From assembly GCA_964020975.1 (NCBI GenBank), contig OZ026626.1, positions 12,885,665 through 12,949,664 on the forward strand: a stretch of 64,000 nt of DNA, read 5' to 3'. The notes beneath the pieces were generated by a model that was not told where the DNA came from, did no database searches, and saw only the letters and a list, made by a program, of their open reading frames with translations. Origin of the DNA: Hermodice carunculata. Taxonomy: Eukaryota > Annelida > Polychaeta > Eunicida > Amphinomidae. Both the position numbers and the translations under genes were made by a program. This document shows, one piece after another, positions 12,427-21,860 of this stretch; within the stretch, counting starts at the first letter, position 1, and every line of letters begins with the position of its first letter.

Positions 12427-12904
12427 AAGCAGCTATTTTTGCTGACTGGAGGGAGAGAATTCGGAAAGATCTGACAAAAGCTGTGTGACTACAAGCCAGT
12501 GGGACTGTGACCTTTTGTTTTTTCCTGTGGAATGTGGACAGTGTCTTTATTGGCCTGGCATATTTGGTGTTAATTTTACCACCTTTGAACCAAACTGTAC
12601 CTTTGTGGGATTAGATCAGCACCACACTTTTCAGTACCACATAGGAACCAAACCGTACCTCTGTGGAATTTGTGTCAGATCATTTGCCACCCGTCATAGC
12701 ACTTGGATCTGTGGGACAGTGCCTGTGGCTAATCGCACCAGGGATGAAGATTTACCTAAGACTGTTTAACTACTGACACACCAGCGGAGATAAGTTTATC
12801 TACTTTGTACTGATTTTGTTTGTTAATATATTGTTATTGTCCAAGTTATATCTTGGTTGTCATTCTTTGTTGAGTTTTGCTAATATTCAGAAGATGAGCA
12901 TCGT
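12038..12904 (+). repeat. 5' LTR of copy 2
   Basis: Begins TGTTATGAATGTGGG and ends near ATGAGCATCG, matching the LTR of copy 1 along its length. Compared with copy 1 it lacks the 380-bp insertion but carries a long TC/TA tract at 12,309-12,423 where copy 1 has only TCTGTCTAGATATATAAAG. Open frames across it (such as 12,485-12,769) look protein-like only because the LTR has low stop density there. Confidence 0.8.
12309..12423. repeat. Compound (TCTA/TC)n(TA)n(TATG)n(TA)n microsatellite in the LTR
   Basis: Starts with TCTATC units, passes through TC, TA and TATG runs and ends in about 30 TA units just before TTTAAAGCAGCT. It occupies the site of the putative TATA box seen in copy 1. Confidence 0.95.
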
Positions 12905-13229
12905 AAGAAATTGTGATGGCTTGTCCAAGATAAAGCCAAGACAAACAGGATCAAATTCAACACCAGAATTGAATTATTTTGCAATAAGTACATAACGGTT
13001 GAATCATCTGGAAAATTGCAGAAGTTTCTAAATACTGAATCTTACAGTTTGAACTCAACAAAGGATACCTGTTATTTATAAACATATTTGTTGGCCAATA
13101 TACAGACAATAGGACAACTTGTCAAAGGATCCGAGTGTGTTTCTGGCTAATGAGGACTTGAAAGTCAAAGATTTTGATAAATTGTTAAATCCTGGAAAAT
13201 GTGGCCAAATACTTATATCCTGAAGTACC

Positions 13230-14460
13230 ATGCGGAATCAGGCAAATACCTTGAAACAAAAGATAATTTCCCATTTTGCTGTGGAAGTTTTTCTTGAGGA
13301 TGAGGGATCAAAAGATAAATCGTTGGCAATTCCGTTGGAATTAGCTAAGTTAAAACTTCAAAGTGGAAGAGAAGCAAGAGAGCATGAGCTAAAATCATCA
13401 AAAGAAGCTGATAAAAGAAAGGCACAGGAAGCAAGAGAGGCTATAGAACACGAGTTAAAGCTAAGAGAGCTTGAACTTAGCCATTCTAGATCAGATAATT
13501 CTGCACATTCAGGATCTTTTGATGTAGTCAAGAATGCATGTTTAGTACCAAAATTCAAGAAAAAGAAGTGTCAATATTCTTTGTGTCTTTCTAGAAAAGA
13601 GCTGAAACTTTAGAACGGGCTAGAAGGGTGTGGCCTCTTCATTTGCAAAGTGTGTTTATTGGAATAGCACAAGAAGTTTATTCGTCCCTCTCCATAGATC
13701 ATGCACTGGGTATGATGAGTTGTAAGATGCTGTTCTGAAAGCATATGAGTTAATACCTGAGGCTTATAGACAGAAATACAGAGCCAGGTAAAAGAAACTA
13801 GGCAAAATCTATGTGGAATTTGCGGAATTTGCCAGAAAGAAAGAGAATGTCTTTGACAGATGGAAAATAGAAAGCACAAGAAGTTTATCCGTCCCTCTCC
13901 ATAGACCATGCACTGAGTATGATGAGTTGTAAGATGCTGTTCTGAAAGCATATGAGTTAATACCTGAGGCTTATGAACAGAAATTCAGGGCCAGGTGAAA
14001 GAAACTAGGCAAAATCTATGTGGAATTTGCAGAATTTGCCAGAAAGAAAGAGAATGTCTTTGACAGATGGAAAATAGAAAATGATTTTGACAAATTAGGG
14101 GAAATTATTTTGGTAGAAGATTGTAAAGGTTACATTGCGAAAGAAATAAGGCCTACCTGGGTGAATGTAAAGCAGATAAATTGCGTGAAGCTGCAGTTTT
14201 GGCCGATGACAGTGAGATGACACCTAAAAGCTTCTTTGGAAAACCCAAAGAAGGTCAGTTTAGGTCTAAATTTAAAGAGACACGAGAGGGAACGGGGAAC
14301 TTCTACCCCATCAAAAATCAGCAGAACGAAAGGCCAATAATATCCACAGTCTGATAAACCTGCTAGTCAAAAAATAGAGCAGAAGTTCTTCAGTGGACCC
14401 ACAGGCAGCTACTGTCATAAAAGGGGACATGTCAAATTAGAGTGTTTTTTACTCCAGAGA
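13230..14460 (+). pseudogene. gag remnant of copy 2 with zinc knuckle and tandem duplication
   Basis: The upstream part is strongly charged and helical (KEADKRKAQEAREAIEHELK, then ELSHSRSD), a coiled-coil pattern common near the start of Gag in this group. Further on, FARKKENVFDRW and related phrases resemble the Gag capsid region of Gypsy elements. Close to 14,405-14,450 a zinc-knuckle-like CYHKRGHVKLEC-type sequence marks the nucleocapsid end. Gag forms the particle that packages the RNA. A tandem duplication with a 207-bp period (about 13,667-13,873 and 13,874-14,080) lies in the middle; 207 is 69 codons. It is a fossil and not intact. Confidence 0.7.
13667..14080 (+). repeat. 207-bp tandem duplication inside gag
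   Basis: Two adjacent copies, each starting GCACAAGAAGTTTAT and ending GGAAAATAGAAA, differ at only a few positions. They are much closer to each other than the two elements of this family are, so the duplication is younger than the split of the copies or has been homogenised. Confidence 0.85.
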
Positions 14461-14589
14461 AGAACCAATTATACAATAATATAGACATTCTGATAATATC
14501 CATGCTAAATTTGAAAACCCACATGTTGGGGTAGGTGAATCCATATTGGATGGTAATGATAGTTTCAAATTGGAAGGGCTGGTGTCACA

Positions 14590-14900
14590 GAAAGAAAATG
14601 CTGTTGACAAGAAGGCAGTTGTGATCCTAAAATACGCTGGCACTTCCCAGTCTTTACTCTTGGAAGTGTATTACTTTGGGGTGCCGAGGTAAATTACATA
14701 ACAGTCTCACTTCACAAAGTTTAACTGAAGTCTGATTTCAAAATTGGACCAGTGATTATAGGGAATGATATGGCAAGGGATATTGTGAAAGGGATACCAG
14801 TGCCATATGTAACGGATGGGCCAGTCACGACAGAGAACACAGAGCATCTTGGGCAGGAATTTCTGGGCATTTTTCCTGCCTGTCTGGTAAACAAGGTCAA
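14590..14900 (+). pseudogene. Protease-region remnant of copy 2
   Basis: The translation shows an aspartic-protease-like neighbourhood: a TSQSLLLEV stretch that in relatives follows the catalytic D(T/S)GA(T/S), and farther on a PVIIGNDMARDIV stretch resembling the family's second conserved block, followed by PVPYVTDGPVT. Relatives cut Gag-Pol polyproteins here. It lies between the zinc knuckle and the integrase linker, where the protease belongs. The fossil is too decayed to judge activity. Confidence 0.55.
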
Positions 14901-15079
14901 TGACTCTTGAAGCTTCTTAACTAGAAGCCAGTGACATGAATGATGAATGTCTAGCATTGACAGAGACATTCTTTGCTGGTAACCTAGATGACCAAGTAAG
15001 CCATGAAGATAACTTAAGTCCAGAGGTAAGCCATGACGGTAACATCTCTTATCAGGTAAACCAAAATGATCACTTGAAT

Positions 15080-16250
15080 CAAATGCCTTATTTGAATCAA
15101 GAAAGGCTGATTAAGAAGCAAAAAGCTGTCCCTCAGCTAAGCAAATTAGCAAGTACAGCTTTCACTGAAGAAGAGGCACAAGAAAACCCAATCTGCTATT
15201 ATATTAAGTCAGGAGTGTTGATGAGGAAATGGAGACCTCCAGATGCTTCCATTGATGAAAAATGGAGCCCAATGCTCAAATAGTGGTTCCTCCATCATAT
15301 AGGGCAGAAGTTATTAAGACAGCTCATGATTTGCCCATGGCGGGCAACTTTGGTATTAGGAAGCCTCAAGATAGAATATTGCACCACTTCTTTTGGCCCA
15401 GATTACATCAGGATGTGGTAGAATTTTGTAAGACATGTCACACATGTTAAATGGTTGGAAAATCCAATCAGAAAATAAAACATGCTTCTTTGATTAGTAT
15501 CCCAGTTCCTAAATAACTATTTAGCAGGGTTATTACAGGTTGTGTGGGACCACCTCCATAAACAAAAGTGGGAAATAAGTTTTTTTCCTTTCTATCATGG
15601 ATTCAGGCACTAGGTATCCTGAGGCCATCGCATTAAAAACATAGAAGCTCCTACTATCATTGATGCTTTAATGTTATTTTACACTAGAGTAGGACTGCCT
15701 TTACAGGTACACAGTGGCGTAGGTTTAAATTTCACATATGCTGTGTTTCAGGAGGTTGCAATCCGGTTAGGCATTTAAATGATTAAATCTTCAGCCTACC
15801 ACCCAGAAACACACGTGGTGCTAGAAATGTATCATCACACACTGAAGAATATGATGAAAACCTTTTGCTTTGAAAATTTAAATGAATGGAATAAAGGTAT
15901 TGTATGTTATTATTTGCAACCAGAGAGACACACATGAATCACTGGGGTTCAATCCATTTGAACTGTTATATGGACATACTGTGAGAGGTCCACTAAAGCT
16001 CATGAAAGAAAAATGGTTGGTGGGGACACAAGATGAACCTATCTTGGAGTATGTGTCCAAATTCAAAGAAACTTTGACAAAAGCTTGTGAGATGGCATAA
16101 TCAAATCTGTTTAATGCAGAAGGCAAGATAAAAACATGGTATGATCAAAAAGAAAGTAAACAAAGCTTTGAACCAGGAGACAAGGTCATGGTACTTTTGC
16201 AAGGGCATTTAAATAGGCAAAATTCAGTGGTCCTTACTTGGTTGAAAGTT
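15080..16250 (+). pseudogene. Integrase remnant of copy 2, placed before RT
   Basis: An N-terminal linker (YYIKSGVLMRKWRPPD) leads into an HHCC zinc-binding domain (AHDLPMAGNFGIRKPQDRIL, then CKTCHTC, about 15,320-15,448). A core follows with DSGTRYPEAIAL near 15,600, a SSAYHPETH region near 15,790 and a C-terminal ESLGFNPFELLYGHTVRGPL block at about 15,938-15,997. These are classic Ty3/Gypsy integrase landmarks. Integrase inserts the cDNA into host DNA. Its location between protease and RT is the notable point. It is fossil and broken. Confidence 0.85.
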
Positions 16251-16369
16251 GAATGATATTGATATATATTATCTACACCAGACAGGAGAGAAGCTAAACA
16301 GACTTATCACATCAACATGTTAAAAGAATACCATAAAAGAGGAACACCAGTAGTAATTGTCAGTGCCAG

Positions 16370-17145
16370 TACTTTGAAGAATGATGGAAATGATAATGGG
16401 GATGTTGAGAATGACCCAGTCTCAAATGCAGACTCAGGTTCTATTTGCAGTCGAAACAATGCAGAACTCTGACATATTACAAAATCTTGATAGCAAGGTC
16501 AGTTATTTGGAGCCTCCACAGCGAGCCGATTCAGTTAAACTTATTCGTGAGTTTGAACATTTTTTCAAAGACCAGTCTGGTTGTACCTCAATATTATGAC
16601 ATGATGTAGCTGCAGATGATGTTGGTCCAATAAAGCAACAACATTATTAGATGAATCCTCTGAAATTGACTGCAGTTCGAAAAGAAATAAATTACATGAT
16701 GGAAAATGATATTATAGAACCAAGCCAGAGCAGCTGGAGTAGTTGTATTGTATTGGTTCCAAAACCTGATGGTTCCATGCAATATTGCATTGATTATAGA
16801 AAAGTGAATTCTGTGATTTAATCAAACAGACTCCTATCCGATCCCTACAATGGTTGACTGTATTGATATGATAGGAAATGCGTGTTTTGTCAGCAAATAC
16901 GACTTGATTAAAAGTTATTGGCAGGTGCCACTTACATGAAAAGGTAAAGAAATATCAGCTTTTGTAACATCTGATGGCATTTTCCAATGTTAAGTGGTGT
17001 CATTTGGAATGAAAAATGTGCCTGCGATCTCCATCTGGTTTATGGCCATGGTGACAGATGGTTTAGAAGGATGTGTAACCTATATTGATGACACCTGTAT
17101 TTTCTCAAAAACCTGGACTGAAAATCTTGAGAAAACAGACTGCAA
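16370..17145 (+). pseudogene. Start of reverse transcriptase of copy 2
   Basis: After the integrase end comes a linker shared with copy 1 (SDILQNLDSKVSYLEPPQRA), then RT entry motifs IIEPSQSSW and VPKPDGSMQYCIDYRKVNSV, a QVPL-like block, FGMKNVP and TYIDDTCIFSKTW. The catalytic YIDD is visible here. The sequence then ends abruptly near 17,141 and changes into PLE sequence. The RT is incomplete and broken. Confidence 0.85.
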
Positions 17146-17154
17146 TTTAGAACC

Positions 17155-17650
17155 ATTATATAAATACTGTAATGTGCATAAGAACTCTGAAATAAGTTCT
17201 ATTGATGTGTTAACAATTCTACCCAGTTGGCATCTAAAAAAAAATATTTAAAAACAAAACAAAACTAACAAACATTAAAAAAAAAACAAAGAAAAACCAA
17301 CAAAAAATGTCTTGATTCTTCTACACTGTACAAATATCTACCCATATATGAAATCAAAAGGTCTCTGTCCGAATTAATCAGCAAAATATGTAAATATAAT
17401 TGTGAACCATACAAAATTGTTAATTCATATTAAAAAAGAGCATATTAGTCGCATAGAAAATATTCAAAAAGTTACGTCAAACATTACACTGTTGAAACAT
17501 TGATAGATGCTTGAATATTTGTATTGGATAATACTTTTGTTCAATCTGGCCCATTGGTTTCACAACTGCTCCCCGTTATTTGCTGATTTATATATAACCT
17601 GGTTTGAATTTACGTATGTTGATAAATTGTTGAAATTACAGGTACATTGA
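17155..17650 (+). mobile_element. Penelope-like element RT fragment (plus strand)
   Basis: This segment is homologous to 35,020-35,365 of the PLE fossil at 34 kb. Shared landmarks are a TGTTAACAATTCT phrase, a CLDSSTLYKYLPIYE-like block equal to CFDFTTLYTNLSIDE there, ELISKI/MCK, and a VETLIDA block. Toward 17,545-17,630 there is a degraded TAPRYLL and WFEFTYVDKLL-like region, the place of the GIPMGT-x-CAP motif and following helix in PLE RTs. An A-rich patch at 17,235-17,310 interrupts the alignment. PLEs copy themselves by target-primed reverse transcription. The junction with the LTR element lies at 17,140-17,160. Confidence 0.65.
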
Positions 17651-18984
17651 TTCAAATGTCAAACATCACCCAGAAACAAGTAACATCAGGTCTCAAAAAG
17701 CAAAAGAGCAGTCAAGAATTGCAGGAACAGTATTCAAATTGCATTGTAATAGCCAAAACTTGTAAGGACAGCAGTCAAATTTCAACTATGCTTTCAAGAA
17801 ATATTGTTGAAAGGAAATTTAGCTGTTCAAGAAAGCATAGAATCCCACAAGTCATCTTATAAGTCATTTATTAAGGTAATAATTTAGAATTCCAAAAAGT
17901 AGTATGCCATTGCAAGTCATCTGCAAGTCAGCTAAGCATAATGTACATCTAATTCATGGTTCTATACAGTTCAAAAGGTCAAAATGTATAACAATCCAAA
18001 CTATTGTAAAATTCTGCTACATTTATCAGAGAAAGAGTTATGTTTTATGAAAAGAAAGAGAGAAACAGAGAGAAACAGAGAGAGAGAGAGAGAGAGAGAT
18101 CCCTAAAGGTAACTGTAAGTGCAGCTGTCTTCCATGTAACAGTTTTAAATTATTTCACTGACAAAAAGACATAGATAAACTTGTGTGTCAGCTGATTTAG
18201 ACGCTAATTATTTATCTAAAAGAGAGGGGGAGAGAAAAAAGTCAAATATTCATTAATTCACCCATTTATTGTACGTAACCATATATAAGCTGCACATCAA
18301 ACACTTTGAGCCAACCCGACATGATTTTCACAATACCAAACTATACTCATCAGACAATTATAAAAACAACATCAGTCCCACTACATTTGCAACACTTACT
18401 GTACTGTAATATGTGCCGAAAATGCCCGAATGTTCAAAATGGTAGCAAAATACATAATAGTTCCATGAAAAGAGAAGCGGACAAGAGTTTTCAATCATAG
18501 TGATGAGACCATACCGAATACCAGCCCAACCATGTCATATCCAGTATCATTTTCGAAATACATGTAGTAAGACTTGTTACTGTTCATCGCTGGTAGGATC
18601 CATGACAGACAATTTTGAAATTGAAATGAATGAAGGTATCTTCTACCTGACTTGGAATGGGTTACTAACATATTGGCAGCGGGTAAACCAGTTTTACGGA
18701 ATCCCAATCCTCCCAGTTTGGAAAAACCCAACATTCATTTAAAGTAGAACTGAACCAAATTTGGCCCTTAATTTTAACGTACAGTTATAAAAAAAAACCA
18801 AACAATCATATGACCATAGTTCATAGACATCATCCAAACAATGACAGGGCAATTAAGAATTTTTAATCAGCCCACTAATTTTACATTAGAATTGCATAAC
18901 ATGTTAACATTTGAATTTAAACACAAAAAAAGGTCTCTGTGTGGACACAACTCAAACAAATTTGATACTGGCATAACATTTATT
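17651..18984. other. No gene recognised between PLE fragments
   Basis: A (GA)n tract sits at 18,050-18,099. Other open frames (17,647-17,862 plus, 18,500-18,742 both strands) have no recognisable motif. This may be decayed PLE flank or tail sequence, but I could not align it to the copy at 34 kb. Confidence 0.45.
18050..18099. repeat. (GA)n microsatellite
   Basis: GAAA/CAGA variants followed by about 10 GA units. Confidence 0.93.
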
Positions 18985-19690
18985 AAGAAACATGGTTAAG
19001 TTCTTCCACGTTCCTTTCTTAGTTGAAAATTCAACACAATAGGCCTAAAATTCGTTATAAATATATACCTTACATTTGCTGAGTATGTATTCTTTAAACT
19101 TTGTCTGTATATCCAAAAGGATGAGAAAATAGAAGGCCTGCAAAAGCAAGTAGTCGTTAAACATAGACACCATCAGCAGGATTAACAGGAATATTACTAC
19201 TTATAAATGGATAAATTACTATATCAAAATAGAAATCATCTCTTTTATCGTCCACTTTTGATTTTAATACACAATCATCATTGAATAAGAGTAGATCTAA
19301 CAATGAGCATGTTATGTTTGATTCAGTGGTTTCTTTCAGTTCCAGATCCCTATGATAAATTTATGTAATATAATCGTTGAAATGTCTGTTATTGACACTT
19401 GGTAAATTATATTTATATATCTGAAACTTAAATGAAATGATCTAGCATGGTAATTTTTATCTTTTGCCACTTTCATTAAAGCATTTTAATCGTGATAAAA
19501 TACATAGAGATTAGACAAAAGTGGGGCAGAATTTGTACACATGGGAATTCCTTTGACCTATCTGAAGACACCATTACCCAAACGTGTAAATATTATCTAT
19601 CAAGTATTCAAACAGTTTTATAAACTCATCATAGTCAAATGCATGTTGACCGTTCTTACCAGAATCACCAAAGAAAGTATGTATATGAAT
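18985..19690 (-). mobile_element. Second Penelope-like RT fragment (minus strand)
   Basis: Read on the minus strand, the segment gives in order: FGDSGKNGQHAFDYDEF (about 19,680-19,620), a GIPMCTNSAPLLSNLYVFYH block (about 19,550-19,490), the catalytic-site neighbour LLLFND (about 19,295), KVDDKRDDFYFDIVIYPF (about 19,255-19,205) and NIPVNPADGVYV (about 19,190-19,150). GIPM(G/C)TN-APLL and the KRDDF...IV...PF...GVY series are hallmarks of PLE-type RTs. It is a different lineage from the plus-strand fragment next to it, and lies in the opposite orientation. Several frame breaks are present, and no GIY-YIG endonuclease domain was found. Confidence 0.7.
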
Positions 19691-19744
19691 AAAAATGAAA
19701 ATTAATTTTTCTGAACTTGTCCTATGCAAATTTTGTAATTATGT

Positions 19745-19833
19745 TTAGTTCGAAATATATTCGTTATTCATATTGAAGCTCTGTACTTATAAACAAAATT
19801 CACTTATCCAGCTAATGTATTGACACGTTCATA

Positions 19834-19898
<65 letters not shown>

Positions 19899-19928
19899 TT
19901 ATTATTATTATTGTTATTGTTATTGTTA

Positions 19929-19969
<41 letters not shown>

Positions 19970-20025
19970 TTTAATTCTTATTATTCTTATTATTCTTATT
20001 CTTATTATTTTTATTCTTATTATTC

Positions 20026-20056
<31 letters not shown>

Positions 20057-20388
20057 CATTATTATTATCATTATTATTATTATCATTATTATTATTATTT
20101 AGGTTGTGTTTGCTTAATATTTAGCCTTGAAAGACGGCCGCTACTGAGAGACATGTACAGGTACAGTCTCCAAAACATCTCCTGGGTAATTACCTGCTAA
20201 AGACCCTTTAATTAATTTGGGTTAATACAGCCTATGCCAAAATTTTACAGAAGAATGTGTGCTATATGGACAATAGTTCAGCAAAATCTAAACAGGTTAG
20301 GCATTGACTGGTGAGCATATGGATTGAAAAGATTTCGGACTGCAGAATAGAATAATGACTACCAGAAAGTGGTTTCGTGCGAAAAGAC
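19745..20388 (+). repeat. PLE-associated tail, copy T1, expanded by an ATT microsatellite
   Basis: Matches 36,265-36,655 and, inverted, the three copies at 56.7-60.4 kb. Shared phrases include GAAGCTCTGTACTTATAAAC, CACGTTCATAT, GAGAGACATGTAC, GACCCTTTAATTAATTTGGG and, at the end, TAATGACTACCAGAAAGTGG. The other copies hold a short ATTCATTATTATG-like seed where this copy has 266 bp of ATT repeat. Confidence 0.8.
19834..20100. repeat. Long (ATT)n microsatellite
   Basis: About 266 bp of ATT units with GTT, CTT and ATC variants in blocks. It encodes only homopolymer-like frames in all six readings. Confidence 0.97.
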
Positions 20389-20536
20389 AAAAAGCAATTC
20401 CTTACTTTATTTTAAAATATGCGCTGTTTGTAGATTCCCTCTAATGACAAATCAAGGGTATATGATTCCCAGTTAATATTAATTAACAAATGTGATTACC
20501 AACTGCATATACTTTTTGCTGCAACCAATAAATAAA
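20389..20536. other. Short spacer, nothing seen
   Basis: AT-rich sequence between the PLE tail and the 442-bp tandem array. Confidence 0.5.
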
Positions 20537-21860
20537 TCGATTGAACAAAACCAACCTTACTTAGCAATTGCTCATTTAAAAAATGAAAATTGAAAATACC
20601 CTAGTGAAACTGTTTAGCTACAATATAATAAAAAAAAAAAGCTACATAATTCTGGAGTGTTCTTAGTACGGGAATCACTTAATATGTGTATATTACAGAA
20701 AAAACATTGTAGCTAAAAGTAGTCCTCAATAAATGTACCAAAACTTTATTTCCAGTTTTAGCCAAACATACATGTTCAAAAATATTTCATTAAAATATCT
20801 TGTGAAAAGATAATATCCAATTGCAACAGAACGAAAAAAGGTAGAACTGCTAGCCAAAGTTTTTCATGTTTGTAAAGAAAGCTATAACCATTGTAAGGAA
20901 GACCGACCTCGTAGCATTTGCATATATGCTTGGCAAGACAGTAAACGAAGAATAACATGTTCAATATTCAGAAAATAACTCGATTGAGCAAAACCAGCCT
21001 TACTTAGGAATTGCTCATTTAAAGAATGAAAATTTAAAAATACCCTGGTAAAATTGTTCAGCTCCAATATAACAAAAAGAAATGCTACATTATTCTGGAG
21101 TGTTCTTAGTTGGGCAATCACTTTATATATGTATATTAGAGAAAAACATTGTAGCTAAAAGTAGTCCTCAATAAATGTACCAAAACTTTATTTCCAGTTT
21201 TAGCCAAACATACATGTTCAAAAATATTTCATTAAAATATCTTGTGAAAAGATAATATCCAATTGCAACAGAACGAAAAAAGGTAGAACTGCTAGCCAAA
21301 GTTTTTCATGTTTGTAAAGAAAGCTATAACCATTGTAAGGAAGACCGACCTCGTAGCATTTGCATATATGCTTGGCAAGACAGTAAACGAAGAATAACAT
21401 GTTCAATATTCAGAAAATAACTCGATTGAGCAAAACCAGCCTTACTTAGGAATTGCTCATTTAAAGAATGAAAATTTAAAAATACCCTGGTAAAATTGTT
21501 CAGCTCCAATATAACAAAAAGAAATGCTACATTATTCTGGAGTGTTCTTAGTTGGGCAATCACTTTATATATGTATATTAGAGAAAAACATTGTAGCTAA
21601 AAGTAGTCCTCAATAAATGTTCCAAAACTTTATTTCCAGTTTTAGCCAAACATACATGTTTAAAAATATTTCATTAAAATATCATTTGAAAAAATAATTT
21701 TCAATTGCAACAGAACAAAAAAGGGAAGAACTGCTAGCCAAAGTTTTTCATGTTTGTAAAGAAAGCTATAGCCAATGTAAGGAAGACCGACCACGCAGCA
21801 TTTGCATATATGCTTGGCAAGACAGTAAACGAAGAATAACATGTTCAATATTCAGAAAAC
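20537..21860. repeat. 442-bp tandem array, three copies
   Basis: Three consecutive units begin at about 20,537, 20,979 and 21,421, with phrases such as GCCTTACTTAGGAATTGCTC, GGAGTGTTCTTAG and AACATGTTCAATATTCAGAAAA. From about 20,700 to about 21,620 the sequence is identical at a 442-bp offset. The first part of unit 1 and the last part of unit 3 are clearly diverged. That pattern shows an older array with one recent unequal duplication of an internal 442-bp block. Minus-strand frames repeat with the same period but have no recognisable domain, and I do not call them genes. Confidence 0.95.

Larger units (their letters stand above)
12038..17150 (+). mobile_element. Fossil Gmr1-like Ty3/Gypsy LTR retrotransposon, 5' part (copy 2)
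   Basis: This copy keeps the 5' LTR, a gag-like region with coiled coil and zinc knuckle, a protease-like region, an integrase zinc finger and core, and then the start of reverse transcriptase. Integrase therefore lies upstream of RT, unlike standard Ty3/Gypsy elements and like the Gmr1 group. The element stops inside RT at about 17,140-17,155, where PLE sequence begins, so RNase H and the 3' LTR are missing. Many disruptions are present and it is not intact. The same family is present as a complementary 3' half at 1,254-4,367. The two are separate old insertions in the same orientation, not halves of one split element, because they overlap across the linker and RT. Confidence 0.85.

Noticed and set aside
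12485-12769. Protein-like 94-codon frame with cysteines
   Set aside because: It lies entirely inside the LTR, is not conserved as a frame in the other LTR, and overlaps regulatory sequence.
13610-13951. 113-codon minus-strand frame
   Set aside because: Antisense shadow of the duplicated gag region; its internal peptide repeat reflects the 207-bp duplication.
1254-17150. The two Gypsy pieces as one element split by a 7.7-kb insertion
   Set aside because: They overlap in the linker and RT regions, and the 3' piece comes first, so they must be two separate insertions.
19820-20200. Isoleucine/tyrosine/leucine/asparagine homopolymer frames
   Set aside because: They are translations of the ATT microsatellite in all six frames, not genes. 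The same applies to frames at 4,097-4,324, 23,714-24,005, 31,436-31,769, 32,777-33,073, 50,907-51,137 and 63,586-63,951.
20776-21848. Periodic minus-strand frames of 62 and 79 codons
   Set aside because: Their repetition follows from the 442-bp tandem array. The diverged third unit changes the peptide without sign of coding constraint.
20537-21860. CRISPR-like regular repeat spacing
   Set aside because: The unit is 442 bp with no short repeat-spacer structure, in a eukaryotic context.
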